NCBI GenBank assembly: GCA_964016875.1
Contig: OZ024718.1
Span: 8,251,001-8,315,000, forward strand
Reading direction: 5' to 3'
From: Fallopia convolvulus
Lineage: Eukaryota; Streptophyta; Magnoliopsida; Caryophyllales; Polygonaceae
DNA length: 64,000 bases
Below the pieces are notes generated by a model. It saw nothing but the letters and a program-made list of their open reading frames with translations. It did no database searches and was not told where the DNA came from. A program made the position numbers and the translations under genes. This document shows, piece after piece, positions 1-11,899 of this stretch (position 1 is its first letter; each line of letters opens with the position of its first letter).

Positions 1-630
1 ATTACACATATATAAAAAACCTCCAAATAAGTAAGCGAGAAACCTAAAAACCAATCAAACAACGACAAACACATAATAGGAATGAACGTACTAAGCACTA
101 CGAAAAATAGTATCGTCGGTACATAAAGAAACGGATCATCCACACATACAAACAATATTGTATTTATATTAAAGGCTTTGTGATACATTAGATATGGATT
201 ATAGCTTTTAAAAACTACATATGAAGTGTAGAATATGTGTGACACTTGCTAGCTAGTTGCAAGTCCATATGTACACGACTGCATACATCTGTGAACACAA
301 GGGACATCTGGTTTGATCAATCTTGTTTGAGACCCTATATATTAGGTATTTTTCAAACAATAATAATTACGGAATGTGACATCAAAGTTTCTTGCTTATG
401 ACATGAATATAGTAGTAGAAGTTTTGTGATTAAAAAATTAAATAGTGCTGATATATGAGACAAAAAAGAACTGTTGAAAGCTAGAGTTTGATAACGTATG
501 TCATGTGTATTTAGAAAATGGGAATATTATAATATAATATGTTAGAAATAACTATGAAAATAGCTTGAATGTTTAAAGTTTTTAAAATTAGTTAGAATTT
601 TTGAAAGTTATATATTTAAATAGTTTTAAC
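1..630. other. AT-rich intergenic DNA
   Basis: No gene, RNA or repeat is recognisable here. The stretch is AT-rich with only short open frames and stops at the TA dinucleotide that flanks the mariner-like element. Confidence 0.6.
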
Positions 631-632
631 TA

Positions 633-658
633 CTCCCTCTGTCCCGAAATGTTTGTCC
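633..658 (+). repeat. Left terminal inverted repeat of the mariner-like element
   Basis: Begins CTCCCTCTGTCCCG directly after TA and pairs with 31702-31726. Over about 25 bases there are only a few mismatches between the two ends. Confidence 0.85.
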
Positions 659-1031
659 TAAAGGACACATTTCACGCCAATTAAGAAAGCAATAAAAAAA
701 AGCTTTTATTTGTACATGTGCTTTAACAGAAAGTACAGGCTGATGCTCATGAATACAGCTAAGATCCCACTTTTAAGAGATGAATCCAAACCCATAAATT
801 TCAACCAATAAGAAAGTTTACATTTAAAGGCACCAATAGAAATCAAGCATTCAGGACCACACGGATCCTGGATTTTCTTACACCTTCCATTTGCTTTAAA
901 TCTGACCCATACTAAAGAGCCTTTACAGCTCACATTCCTTCCATTAAAGAGAATTTACAGCACCTCATTTACAGAAATCAGAGAATATTTAAAGAAAAGA
1001 TTCTTCATAACTGCATCATCGCCTGACTTGA

Positions 1032-2616
1032 ATGGCTTCAGGTTTTGACTTGAATGCAAGTCCAGTTCTAGAAGATGGAGATCCACCGTACGATGCTCAC
1101 CAGGTTGGGGACATACCTGATCTCAATGAGCCATGGATGGACATGGACGAGAATTCAAGCCTTCCTCCTCAACCCAACCAGCAATCAAGTCAAAATGCAC
1201 AAGCATCTGAGGCAACACATCATCAACCTTTCACAACCAGGCTCAGCAGAGAGAGAAAGATGCATATAATGATGAAGCTTCTACAACTAGCAATTGGGGG
1301 ACAACTTCCAAGAAGTGCAATCAAAGATGTTGCAAATGAGTTCAACCTGTCAACAAGGACCATTTCCAGATTATGGGCTTCCACCAAGGGACAACAAAAT
1401 TCAGTGCAAGGGCCAAATGTAAGTACAAACTACCACAATTGTGGTAGGAAGAGAATTGAGGTGTCAAATGATGCAATCACAGCAATACATATGGGGGACA
1501 GATCCTGCATCAGGGATTTAGCAGGCAAGCTTGGAATTTCCAAGAGCACAACTCATAGCTAGAATGATCAAAACAAAAGCAATCAGGCCACACACCAATC
1601 CACTCCATCCTGGACTCAAGGAATCAAATAAGACAACCAAATTAGAGTGGATTTTGAGTCTACTACAAGGGACCACACCAGAGAGTAAGAGACAATATTA
1701 TGGCATGTTTGATTTTGTGCATATAGATGAAAAGTGGTTTCAATTGAGCAAAAAGTCTCAAAGGGTCTATCTAGCACAAAATGAAAGGGGAAAATACAGG
1801 GCAGCCAGCTCAAGTAAATTCATACCAAAGGTTATGTTCACAACTGCTGTAGCAAGACCAAGATTCAATTCAGAAGGGCAATGTACATTTGATGGAAAAA
1901 TTGGCATTTTTCCATTCACTTACAAAGAGGCAGCCAAGAGAAAATCCAAAAACAGAGAGAAGGGGACTATAGTGACTAAACTCATTGAATCAGTGAACAA
2001 AAAGGTCACAAGGAGGTTGCTTATAGACCAGATTGTACCAGCCATAAAGGCAAAATGGCCACAGGAAGCAGGTCACAAAGTGATTTTCATTCAACAGGAT
2101 AATGCAAAGGCTCATATTACTCAACAAGATGCAGAATGGCAGCAGGTATATCAACAAGATGAATTCACATTCATTTTACTACAACAACCACCCAACAGTC
2201 CAGATTTGAACATATTAGATCTAGGGTTTTTCAGAAGCATACAATCATTGATGCACAAAAAGATGCCAAAGAATATTGATGATATGTTATAGGCTGTACA
2301 TGGAGCCTTTTATGAGCTAGACCCAACAACTCTAAGAAATGTTTGGATGACATTACAATTTGTGATGAATGAGATACTTAAAGTCAAAGGCAGCAATGAT
2401 TATAATGTCCCACATGTGGGCAAGAACAGATTAAGAGCCCAAGGAAATCTACCAGAGCAAGTAGAAGCACCACTGTGGGCAGTCATTCAAGCATGGGACA
2501 AGGTGCATGGCAATCAAGCACAACCAGAAACTGAAAATGCAACTGAACATACTCAGGGCACTCAAGGAGAGCAAGACAGTCAAGAAGATAATGTAGAAGA
2601 CAACCAATATTTGTAA
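1032..2616 (+). pseudogene. Mariner-like transposase (DD39D), frameshifted and with an internal stop
   Basis: This would cut and paste the enclosing mariner-like element. The first frame (1032-1562) carries the N-terminal helix-turn-helix region, including LSTRTISRLW and GRKRIEV, which bind terminal repeats in this family. The frame breaks around 1553-1566 and resumes in the next frame. The catalytic core follows with HIDEKWF (first Asp), FIQQDNAKAH (second Asp) and LNILDLGFF (third Asp); 39 residues separate the last two, the plant DD39D spacing. A TAG at 2290-2292 interrupts the core frame where relatives usually have an amino acid, and the same frame continues to 2616. All three catalytic acids remain, but the frameshift and nonsense codon make it non-functional. 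The start at 1032 (MASGFDLN) is the first Met of the open frame. Confidence 0.9.
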
Positions 2617-2762
2617 TTTCAATGTAGTAATGTAAGAACTTTTGTGCACATGATAAGCTTTTGTAAATGGATGTAGAAGCATCCACTTTTGGTATATATA
2701 TGAACAAGCATCATCAAATTGCATTGCAAGGCAAGGCAAAAGGCATAAAAATGTTCTCAAAA

Positions 2763-2827
2763 TCAGTTTCAAAACAGTTGCATAAAAGACTTCTTTTACA
2801 TTTCAGTTTCAAAACAGTTGCATAAAA
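2763..2827. repeat. 25-bp direct repeat downstream of the transposase
   Basis: Two identical copies, 2763-2787 and 2803-2827, each starting TCAGTTTCAAAACAGTTGC. They lie in the non-coding DNA after the transposase pseudogene. Confidence 0.85.
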
Positions 2828-3117
2828 ATCTCAGATGTCCCCATGCATCATTGAAACAAAATCAATCCAAAATACCCTAACAAGAAAAGGCCTCCATCAA
2901 GCAAGATTATGTTTGGGTGGCAAAATCAAGCAAGACAAGTGGATTTATTGATGTTGCACCTCAGTTATAAAATGAACTCATCATTGATTTAAAAAAAAGA
3001 AATCTCAGATGTCCCCATTCATCAATGACACAACATCAATCCACAAAACCCTAACAAGAAAAGGCCTCCATCAAACAAAATCAGGTTTGGGTGGCAAAAT
3101 CATGCAAGGCAATTGGA
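2826..3117. repeat. Diverged 118-bp direct repeat inside the mariner-like element
   Basis: Copies at 2826-2943 and 3000-3117, 174 bp apart. Both contain CTCAGATGTCCCCAT, AAGAAAAGGCCTCCATCAA and TTTGGGTGGCAAAATCA, with scattered mismatches between them. They occupy the space between the two convergent genes. Confidence 0.85.
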
Positions 3118-3784
3118 TATAAAAATTTTGCTTCTCAGTTCTTTTCAAGACTTCATCATCGATTTATAAAAAAAGCATGCTCAATCATCTTAGACTCAGT
3201 TTCATCAGAAAATAATCAACACAACATGATCAAAACATAAAAGCTAGGCAACATCATCGGATCACAGAATCCGGACAACATGAGCACACAACACAAGCCT
3301 CAACATCACACACACAAACTCAACAAAAATGGTCACCAGGATATGTCAACAGAAGATGATAATGCAATCAACAAGCACACAAGCCACAACATCACATTAA
3401 ATACCACATGCCAAATGAACAACACACACACGCAACATTCAATCAACCAAAGATGATAGAGAAGGGGACTTAGCTACTCGTCACTGTCAGAATCAGAGAC
3501 CACAACATCCAAATCATCCGCAACATTGTCAGAATCGGGGACAACTGAATCGGCTTCAACATTTTCAGGCAACACACCATTCCCATGGGACTCGGGAGTA
3601 CGAACCTGATCTACACAATCATCGTCTTCGGCCCGAAATATGCCTTCAACAGATTCTTCGGACCGTCGGGGACTAAATGAATGGTTTCCTTGACAAGAGT
3701 TCCCCCACTCACAATTTGGGGACTGAGAACATTCATACGAATGGGGCTCGTGCTCATGAGAATCCAATGAACTCTCGAGCCAAG

Positions 3785-3789
3785 AAGGC
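3785..3789. repeat. Left 5-bp target site duplication of the LTR array (AAGGC)
   Basis: AAGGC immediately precedes the first LTR and is repeated exactly at 30884-30888 after the last LTR. This identifies the whole array as descended from one insertion. Confidence 0.93.
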
Positions 3790-6553
3790 TGTAACACCCC
3801 CTTCCTACCCTGGAGGTATTACCGCCAGAAACCCCGATTAAGACTAAACCGAAGTTACCCAAGGCTTTAAACTGACTGAACAAACTAAAAACATTACAGC
3901 GGAATAAATACAATTGGTCTTATACAAACCTTAACCCAAAAAGAATAAATAACTAAATAGAACAACCTTCTATTTAAACAAAATCTTCATCAAGTCTTCC
4001 TTGATTTCTTACTTCTGAAACTCAGCTTCGCTTTGAAGTAGTTTAACCATAATCTTCACTCAAGTATAGCCATTGGAAACCTTTCTTCAACTTCTGGAGC
4101 TTCAAACATCTGAATCTGCCTCTTGAATCAACTTCCAAGAAATACCTGATGTGTCGTAAACCAACGATGGACACCAGCCGACCATATAAAAGAAAAGAAA
4201 ATGGACGGGTTAGTCTAATGAAAGACTAGCAAGCGGAGAATCTAACTTGGTTCTTATGGTTGTAACTAAACATATTGGCATCCAAATCCGAATAGACTCG
4301 GATTTGATCCAACAGTTAGCAGTCTTATAGAGAATAAGAAGGATACTCGCATAATCAAGAGAGAGGACACCACCGCTTGTGGTTTCTTTAAGAAGCATAA
4401 ATAATTGTTGAGAACTCATATTAATCACATAACATTTTGAAAAGCTTCCGTCGACTAAAGCACCTGTCGACTAATCAGATTGACTTAATCAAAGTTTGAT
4501 TAAGAATCATTCATAACCGGGAGTAAGAATGGTTATCGAATAGACTAACCATCCGGGTACATTAATGTGCCTAACGCACTTATTTTTATTACTTTCATAA
4601 CTTTTCACAAACATGTTGGTAACTTTTAAGCGGCTAAAACCGCAGAGAATCCACCTGTACATGGAGACGTCAAGATGAGGGAGATTATTTCAACCATGAT
4701 CATTGACGAACACCTAGTACCAATTTGCACTTAGCTAGAGTGCATAAACACCTCCTCCAGCGTTGAGTGAGGTATGAGTCATGACCCGAATGTTGGGATA
4801 TGATAGTAACGAGCTAAACCTCCCAACATAGACTGTGTTATAAAGAGGTCATCGGAGACTCGGCTCCTACCCCTGAAAAACTAACTTACTTCACAATAAT
4901 GTCTCAGCATGAGACAACATATAAGGCCACACATAACGGACCTAAATCCAGTTCTAACGCGAAACTGAATAAACAACATGGTCATTATTTCTAACAAATA
5001 TAACGACCTATCATATTTTATTAATCATACAAGTTGTTCCCAACGCAAATATTAAATGAGATACAATTTCTCATTTAATAACAATAACGCAAGAGAGAAT
5101 CGTCCACTTGCCTTATAAGGCGTGCTCGACGTCCTTAGCAATTCCAACAGTAATCTGTATCATCCTTCTGACAAATATAACCAAAGGATTTCTCAGCAAC
5201 GAGCTCACAAAAACATCTCTTAGTTTTATTCTCAACACCTACAACTTTCTAATCGATAAACGATTTAATTTCCGAATATCGATATATAATAAATCCTTAG
5301 TTATCATGCTTCAAGGAGCCATCTTGGCGGAATTATAACTAATTATCCGCTTCCCTTTTGAAACAATTTTCTAAATAAAAATTGTTCATCAGCAACAATT
5401 CTAAGAGATTACCAAATTTCAGCTCAAACGGATTAACGACGAATCCCAAGTAATTATCCGAAGTCCTTTACCTGACAATCGGTATCCAAAACTTGTTTTC
5501 GCTATAACGGAAGATCCGGACGTCCGTTTCACGAGCGGTTCGAACCTGCGGAACCGTAATAACGTCAAGATTATAAAAACCATAAATTTAATTAGCAAAG
5601 CAGCACCGAAAGGCCCTTGCGGTGGCTCCGCAATCAAACCGCTAATTAATTTCGATCGTATATACCTTCACTCGAGCCCATGGCTCGTGTGGCTCGATCA
5701 TGGCTCGATCCCCGAGCCCGAGGGTGGCTGGGCGTTGCCCGACAGCGGCCCTTGCCATTGGTGGTGGTCGGACAAGCTAGAGGTCGCCGGTGACGATGTA
5801 CGGCGAGGCGAGAAAGTGACCGGCGGCGTGTTCCTTCCTCCCCGAGTCCGGCGTTCCGCCATGGTTCTCTAGCTGGTTCCTTCACTTTGCAGCAGCCCAA
5901 ACATAGCAAGAAGAAGAGGTTGAAGGTGAGAGGTGGAGGAGGAGAGGAGAAGCTAGAGGAAGAAGATGAAGTTAGCCGGCGGTGAAGGTCGAAATCTGTC
6001 GCACGAATACGTCGTTCCGTCCAAACTCTCTCGTAATTTGGTTTGGAAGAAGGAAATGATGGCTTTTGAAAAGTCAAGGAAAGTGGCTTCATCAAATTCT
6101 ATCTCCCAAATCCTTAAAGGTTAAGCAAGAGACGTCAATGCCATTTTCCGTCCCGAAACGGGACTCGTGTTAAAGCTGTAAAATTATGTACATCGGATGG
6201 AAAAACTCACTACATGAAAAACGTCCCGTAAATTATGTAGACCAATAAAATTAATTTTCCATGATTTTATCTTGCTACCTTCAATTTTTAAGGCTTCCGT
6301 TTCGTATTTTAAATCTTTACGGTACATAATTAAAAAGACGGCTTATCCAATAAATATTCTTTTTCCACCGAAAAATCCTAGAATTCACACCGATCCATAA
6401 AATCATTTTATTATGATTTTAGGATATCACCAACAATTTTCTAGGATTTAATCTCCAATAAAAATATTGGATTGAGCGTTAAAACGAACCAAAAAGGTTA
6501 AAAGGATATCCGAGAAAAATTCAAAAATATCCTCAAAAACCGCAGTTATTACA
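3790..6553 (-). repeat. LTR 1 (outer, 3' LTR of the array)
   Basis: Starts TGTAACACCCCC and ends CAGTTATTACA in plus-strand view. It carries three bases not seen in the other LTRs (A at 3829, A at 4682, T at 6168), so it is the most diverged copy. It contains a GC-rich block near 5640-6100 with a sense-strand open frame of 149 codons (6095-5646), probably leader sequence rather than a gene. Confidence 0.95.
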
Positions 6554-6555
6554 TT

Positions 6556-6571
6556 AGTACCCCCTTAAAAA
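6556..6571 (-). other. Polypurine tract, copy 1
   Basis: Minus-strand TTTTTAAGGGGGTACT directly before LTR 1, in the position where plus-strand DNA synthesis is primed. A near-identical tract recurs at about 6667-6682. Confidence 0.75.
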
Positions 6572-9500
6572 TGGTTTCGTCCTCGAAACCAAGGAGAACT
6601 CAGATCACAAGGAAGGATAGCATAAGCACATACACACCACCACTACAAACCTATACAAAAGTTTGTAGTACCCCCTTAAAAACATATTGTTACCTCTGCA
6701 CCAAGCACAATCAACCATTGCTTAGTTACCAAATTTCTTCTTTACAACATTCATTAACTTTGGAAAATGGCTCGGCATTTTCCGTTTAGTTTCTCAAGTC
6801 TTTTCTTTACCTCCATAGATATATTGAACGCATACTATCTTAGAAGAAACACAAGGATGACATTACAGATAGAATGCACTGAAGGTGGCAATGCCAACCA
6901 ATAAATAAGCTTACTAGTATCTCAAAAGATCCAATCATAGCGAGCATTTACGTTGTCTCGCATTCCCCAGCAGAATATGCCTTTCAAGGCGAATATTAGA
7001 ACAAAAACGTCGTTCTCTACAATGAACTCAACATGTTCTCTAATTAAAACAACACATGATTGTTGTCGCCTTTGAGCAGTTAGCACCCTTTAAACGTTAG
7101 TGCGATATCAGTTGTTGTTCTTTTGGCCAAGTCTGGACCATGAAGAACCTTGTTAGCATTGTCATTCCAACAAATTGACAACCAACACTTCCGGCCTTAC
7201 CAAGCCTTAAAAAGATTCATTTTCTTTATCGTGAAATCAAAATTCTTGTATGTGAATTCACTCAACCTCAAACTACCATTCCAACTCGTGTGGAATCCAG
7301 AATACATGTCCTCGGGAGTTTGAATTTATTTCCTTACATTGATCATCACTTTGATGAGTAAAGCCAGCGCTAAAATTCAATTAAATCCACAAAACTTGAT
7401 GTTACTTCTTTCAAAAACTTTGACATGAACCATCCATCTCAATCAGAGATAATAATCTTCGGAGTTTTATGAGGATCAAAAACTTCATGCCTGAACACCT
7501 CAGCTAACTTTTATACTCTTTTTAAGTCAGCTTAAATGCATTAAAAGAACACTCTAAATGAGTTTATTAACAACCTCCATATTGAATCCTTCTTACATCC
7601 TTCTTTCATTAAGTCTTAAACGACTAATGACAAGAATCCATTGTAATATCTTCCCACTTCCATTCTGGAAAAGGAAGAGACTATAACATTTCATCTAGTC
7701 TTCTATGCTAATTAGGACTTCCAAACCAACCAAACACATCACAACAAGCTCGGTGACATTTCGCTTCATGTCATTCCATCAAAAGTTTATCTTAAAAACC
7801 TTATACATTTACTTGTTCTAGGATGAACTAATTAAGCAAATAACTATTCCTCCTTTGAAATAAGCTTTCAAAGCTCATCAACCACAGATACACATGAACA
7901 GTTCCAAAATCAAGCAATCCATACTCTTGAATAACAATTCCTGGTGTCTTACTTTCTTGATCTTCTCCATTGATCTTAAATAATATTACTTTTCCATACT
8001 ACTTTCCCTTGATCTGATCAACAGATTTTGAATAACATCCTAGGGGATTCACACAACCTTGTTCTCATCCAAACTAAACCTTTAGTCCTTCTCAAATTAG
8101 TTTCTTTACAAGGATTACTTAAAATCCTTACTCAATTTCCTTTTTGAGATAAAAATCTCAGTATTACTTTACCAAGAATATGAGATTTATCCAACACATG
8201 ACAAGATAATAACCTGTCTTGTCAATTCTTTACATCCTTTTCTCAACCAGAACTCAGCTTGGGCATACTGACATTCAAAAGTAGCTATCTCTCTCAACTA
8301 CTTCAAACTACACTCTTACGCATTACTATACCAACATATTGGACAATAATACCTTTAGTCCAATAATTTCCAACAAAATTATCTCCATTGACAATTTTCT
8401 GTCTTTTTCATCAAAGAACTGTTTAGACTTCACTTAACATTCTGACTTGTTGAGCAAACTAACTCTTAGGATTAAAACATATCCTCACGTGTCCACTCTC
8501 TATATCCAACCACTTATCCAACTGAGATTGAAATCAATACTAATTTACATATCCAAACCCAGACTCATTGGAGTTCTGCTTAAAGTCCTCACTTGACTAT
8601 CTTTTCTCAAAAAAATTTAAGTTTTCAAAACAACATGAAAACAAATAACAACTAATGGAGAATTTACTAGTACATCCTTTATTCCAAAGAAAGGATTACT
8701 ACAATATCATTCCTTAGAAAGGGTTCCATTCCAGGAGTCCATATCAACTTACTTTCAAAGACAATTCTGCTAAAAAAGCAATGACTTTCTTAGGTCATGA
8801 CGTCAACCAAGATGAACTACTAGCAAACTGCTTAGCGAATTCCAATAATCATTAACTGAAAACAATCCCAAACTTTTAGAGAAGTACGGAGTTAATCCAT
8901 GCTCTTCAGAGATCAACACATATTTGTAAAGAATCTTACCAAATTTCTTTACTTATAATCGAACTGTTTCGGGAAGTTTGACCATATTCCTTAAATAGTA
9001 TAGGATACCAAGGATATACTAACTCAAAAGATTTTTACAAAGTAGCTGATATAGCAATTGCTATACAAGAAAACTCTCGTCTTTGAATTTCAATAACTTC
9101 ACTTGAGAGAAACCTATATGATTACCAACTCATATTAGAAACTATTCTTTAAAACCCAAGGAATTATGTGATCTTATTCCACCATGTGATCAGGATGGGG
9201 AGATAAAATAAACATAATCCTTTACTCATAGGAATAAGACATGTAATCTTGCCTTACCATGTGATCAAGATGGAAGACAAAATACATTCTTACTCACCAC
9301 TATGAAAACCGTAGAAAATTTATTCATAAATCCTTTATAACAAACTATCATTACTTTTAGAAATTCATACTTGAATTCTACAAAGTCCTAAGATTTTTCT
9401 CAAAAGAGAAAATCACAAAACAATTTCAACTATTCCTTAAATCATAACAGCTTGACAGGAACTCGACATAGTCTACAAGCATACAGGCTTTAACTTTGAA

Positions 9501-11883
9501 TGTCGCTGAAACAAAGATTAGTTACTCTCTTGAAGAATTTAGCGCGTCAAGCTAATGCATCAAATAAAATTGCTAACCTTATCTTTATGATGCTACTAAC
9601 ACTTTGCCCTAGTTCTGTGCTGACATTTGCACATTAGCTGGCCTTACCAACTTGACCAAAGTTTCAAATCAAAACTGAGCCTCAAAGGACCTAAGACAAT
9701 CCAATTCACTTATGTGTACTACATTTTCTTTCGAATGTAATACTTAATTCCTTCCTCAAGATAGAACTTGATGACATACCTTGACTTTTCTTAATCACAC
9801 ATACTGCTAGACTTTTCTATAATCCATAACATTGAGTAATCTCTGCCTGATTTAACTCAATCTTAACCCATCTTATCTTCACAAGTTCAAGAAAAGAGTT
9901 GATCACTCCAATCCACTTACTTGCAATCCTTAGGGAAAATGTGATTTCGACATCTTCATACTCATAGCAAAGATTCTTCTTCGATCATTCTCAACTTGTA
10001 TGCCTCCTTGACATACTACTTTAAAGTTAGGCAATTATGACCCATTGACAAAATTTCAATACTTGAGTTCATCCATTCACAAAACAACAAGCCTTCTGCA
10101 AGTGAATCTTCATATAAATTCCGATATCCAAGAGTGACTATCAAACTCTTTTGACGATTTTAAGGACTTTCAATCCTCTTATAACTTAATCTTCTCGATA
10201 TAAAAAAAATGAACTTTCAAACTATGCATCTAGTTCAAAAGATTCAATTCGTATACCTTTTCATTAATTTAACTTCAAACCAAATTGCAAAGAAAGAGAT
10301 TGTGGTTAGGAAGCTTGCTGACAACTTAACAGCCTTACCAGTACCACCTTAGGCCTTGGATTTGACTGATATAAAATCTTCAAAATCCTACACAACTGAA
10401 ATTATTTTTCATCGATAAGGTCTAAGCCTTATTGACCACAATATTGAATGATTGATATTTTTATTTCAACCGATTAAAATATCAAAGGCAAATATGCTAA
10501 GATCATTCCTTGATTGATCTTCTCAAAACTGAACTTTATCATTTCCATCCTTGAAGAAACATAAGCCAATACCATTGGCAATTTAGAACATCTCAATATT
10601 GATTCTATTACTAGTCCATCATAGACCTCAAGTTTCTTCTCATTATCCCGAGTTGGGTATCATACACGAAATTCTCATTACGTGTCACATAGGTTAATCA
10701 ATTGGATATCAACAACTCATGTAATCAATTAACACCTGTACTAAGTAGTTAATTGAACATAAACACATCATCGATGAACTTCTACCTGTTCAATCCACTT
10801 TGATCAATCAACCTTATTCACAACAACCTTGATGATTAACCACTTGTTCACAACTCAAACTGAACCAACACTCTTCCTTTTTTTCTTACTATAATCATAA
10901 GAAATTCCCATTCCATTTAGGATTCTCAATCCTCTTAACTCAAAGGATAACATCATATATGAAAATCTGAGTTTGAACACTATCAGGTTAAAAATTGAAT
11001 TGCATTTTCCAATAGATTAACAATTCAATCGATCCAACACTTGAGCACTTCAAAGCTCTTTAACTTCCAACTGAGCAAAGAAAAGTACAGAATATCCATG
11101 ATTCTATACTATAGAGTCACAAACATAGTTGTTGAAGAAAGTTTCCAAAGACAATCTTTTTCTTTTCAGGATTCTTTTACATCCCTTCATGATCCATACT
11201 GATCTCTTAGAATCACTCAAGAATCATAAGATTTTCCAAATCCTAATACTTAAAAGTAGATGTTCCAATCCAAAGTTCTCTTGATACTCGAATTTCAAAA
11301 TTCAGAAATTCCTATAAGAATATACTCGTGAAAACTCTTAATCTTATGACTTCAAGACGACACTTGAAGCTTCACATAACATTTTGAATCATGAACTTTC
11401 TGACAAAAAATTCTTAACTTGAAATCTTCCATCATACGATCTTAAAATAGGAAACCTTCAACTAGAATGTCTTTATGAAGTACAATACTTAACTTCAAAA
11501 TCTCACAAGAAGTTTCCTAATATGGAAGAAGCGACGAGGGTACACCCAATTCAGACTCTCAAGAGAGAATAGGAATTCATTGAGAACTTGGTCAAGAACC
11601 GGTTCAACTTCAGGAATCTTCACCTGATCTTACTCTGGATCCTTCTTGGAATCCATTCCCATCTCAAGGGAATCATATGTCCACCATAGGACCTTTTTCA
11701 TAAAAGCTATTACAAACTTATTACCTCATGTTCTCCAATTCCCTTTCCTCTTTCTATTTCTTCACGAGTCTGACCTTCAATCATAACCACTTTCCATAAA
11801 TGGTTCAAAGATAACCTCCATATAGAATTCTCCATAATTCTATATGGAAGATGAAAGTCTTAAGCAAGACTTAGGAACTTTTA

Positions 11884-11895
11884 GCTCTGATACCA
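11884..11895 (-). other. Primer binding site, copy 1 (initiator tRNA-Met)
   Basis: Minus-strand TGGTATCAGAGC, four bases inside LTR 2. This is the usual primer complement in many plant gypsy and copia elements. Confidence 0.88.
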
Positions 11896-11899
11896 CTTC

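Larger units (their letters stand above)
6554..11899 (-). mobile_element. Retrotransposon interior, copy 1 (decayed gypsy pol)
   Basis: 5346 bp between LTR 1 and LTR 2, read on the minus strand. Stops and frameshifts are everywhere, yet integrase-like segments remain between about 7140 and 7800: a PEWKWEDITMD stretch, an LNFS stretch with a degenerate remainder, EFTYKNF, and GRKC followed by ICWND. I could not place the protease, reverse transcriptase or gag with confidence. Such a body cannot make its own proteins. Confidence 0.8.

Noticed and set aside
5646..6095. 149-codon open frame in each LTR as a host gene
   Set aside because: It lies wholly inside the LTR and recurs in all four copies with the LTR; no domain is recognised, and low-complexity Ser/Pro/Arg content suits leader DNA.
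11884..11895. tRNA gene
   Set aside because: TGGTATCAGAGC matches the tRNA 3' complement used as a retroelement primer site; no cloverleaf surrounds it.
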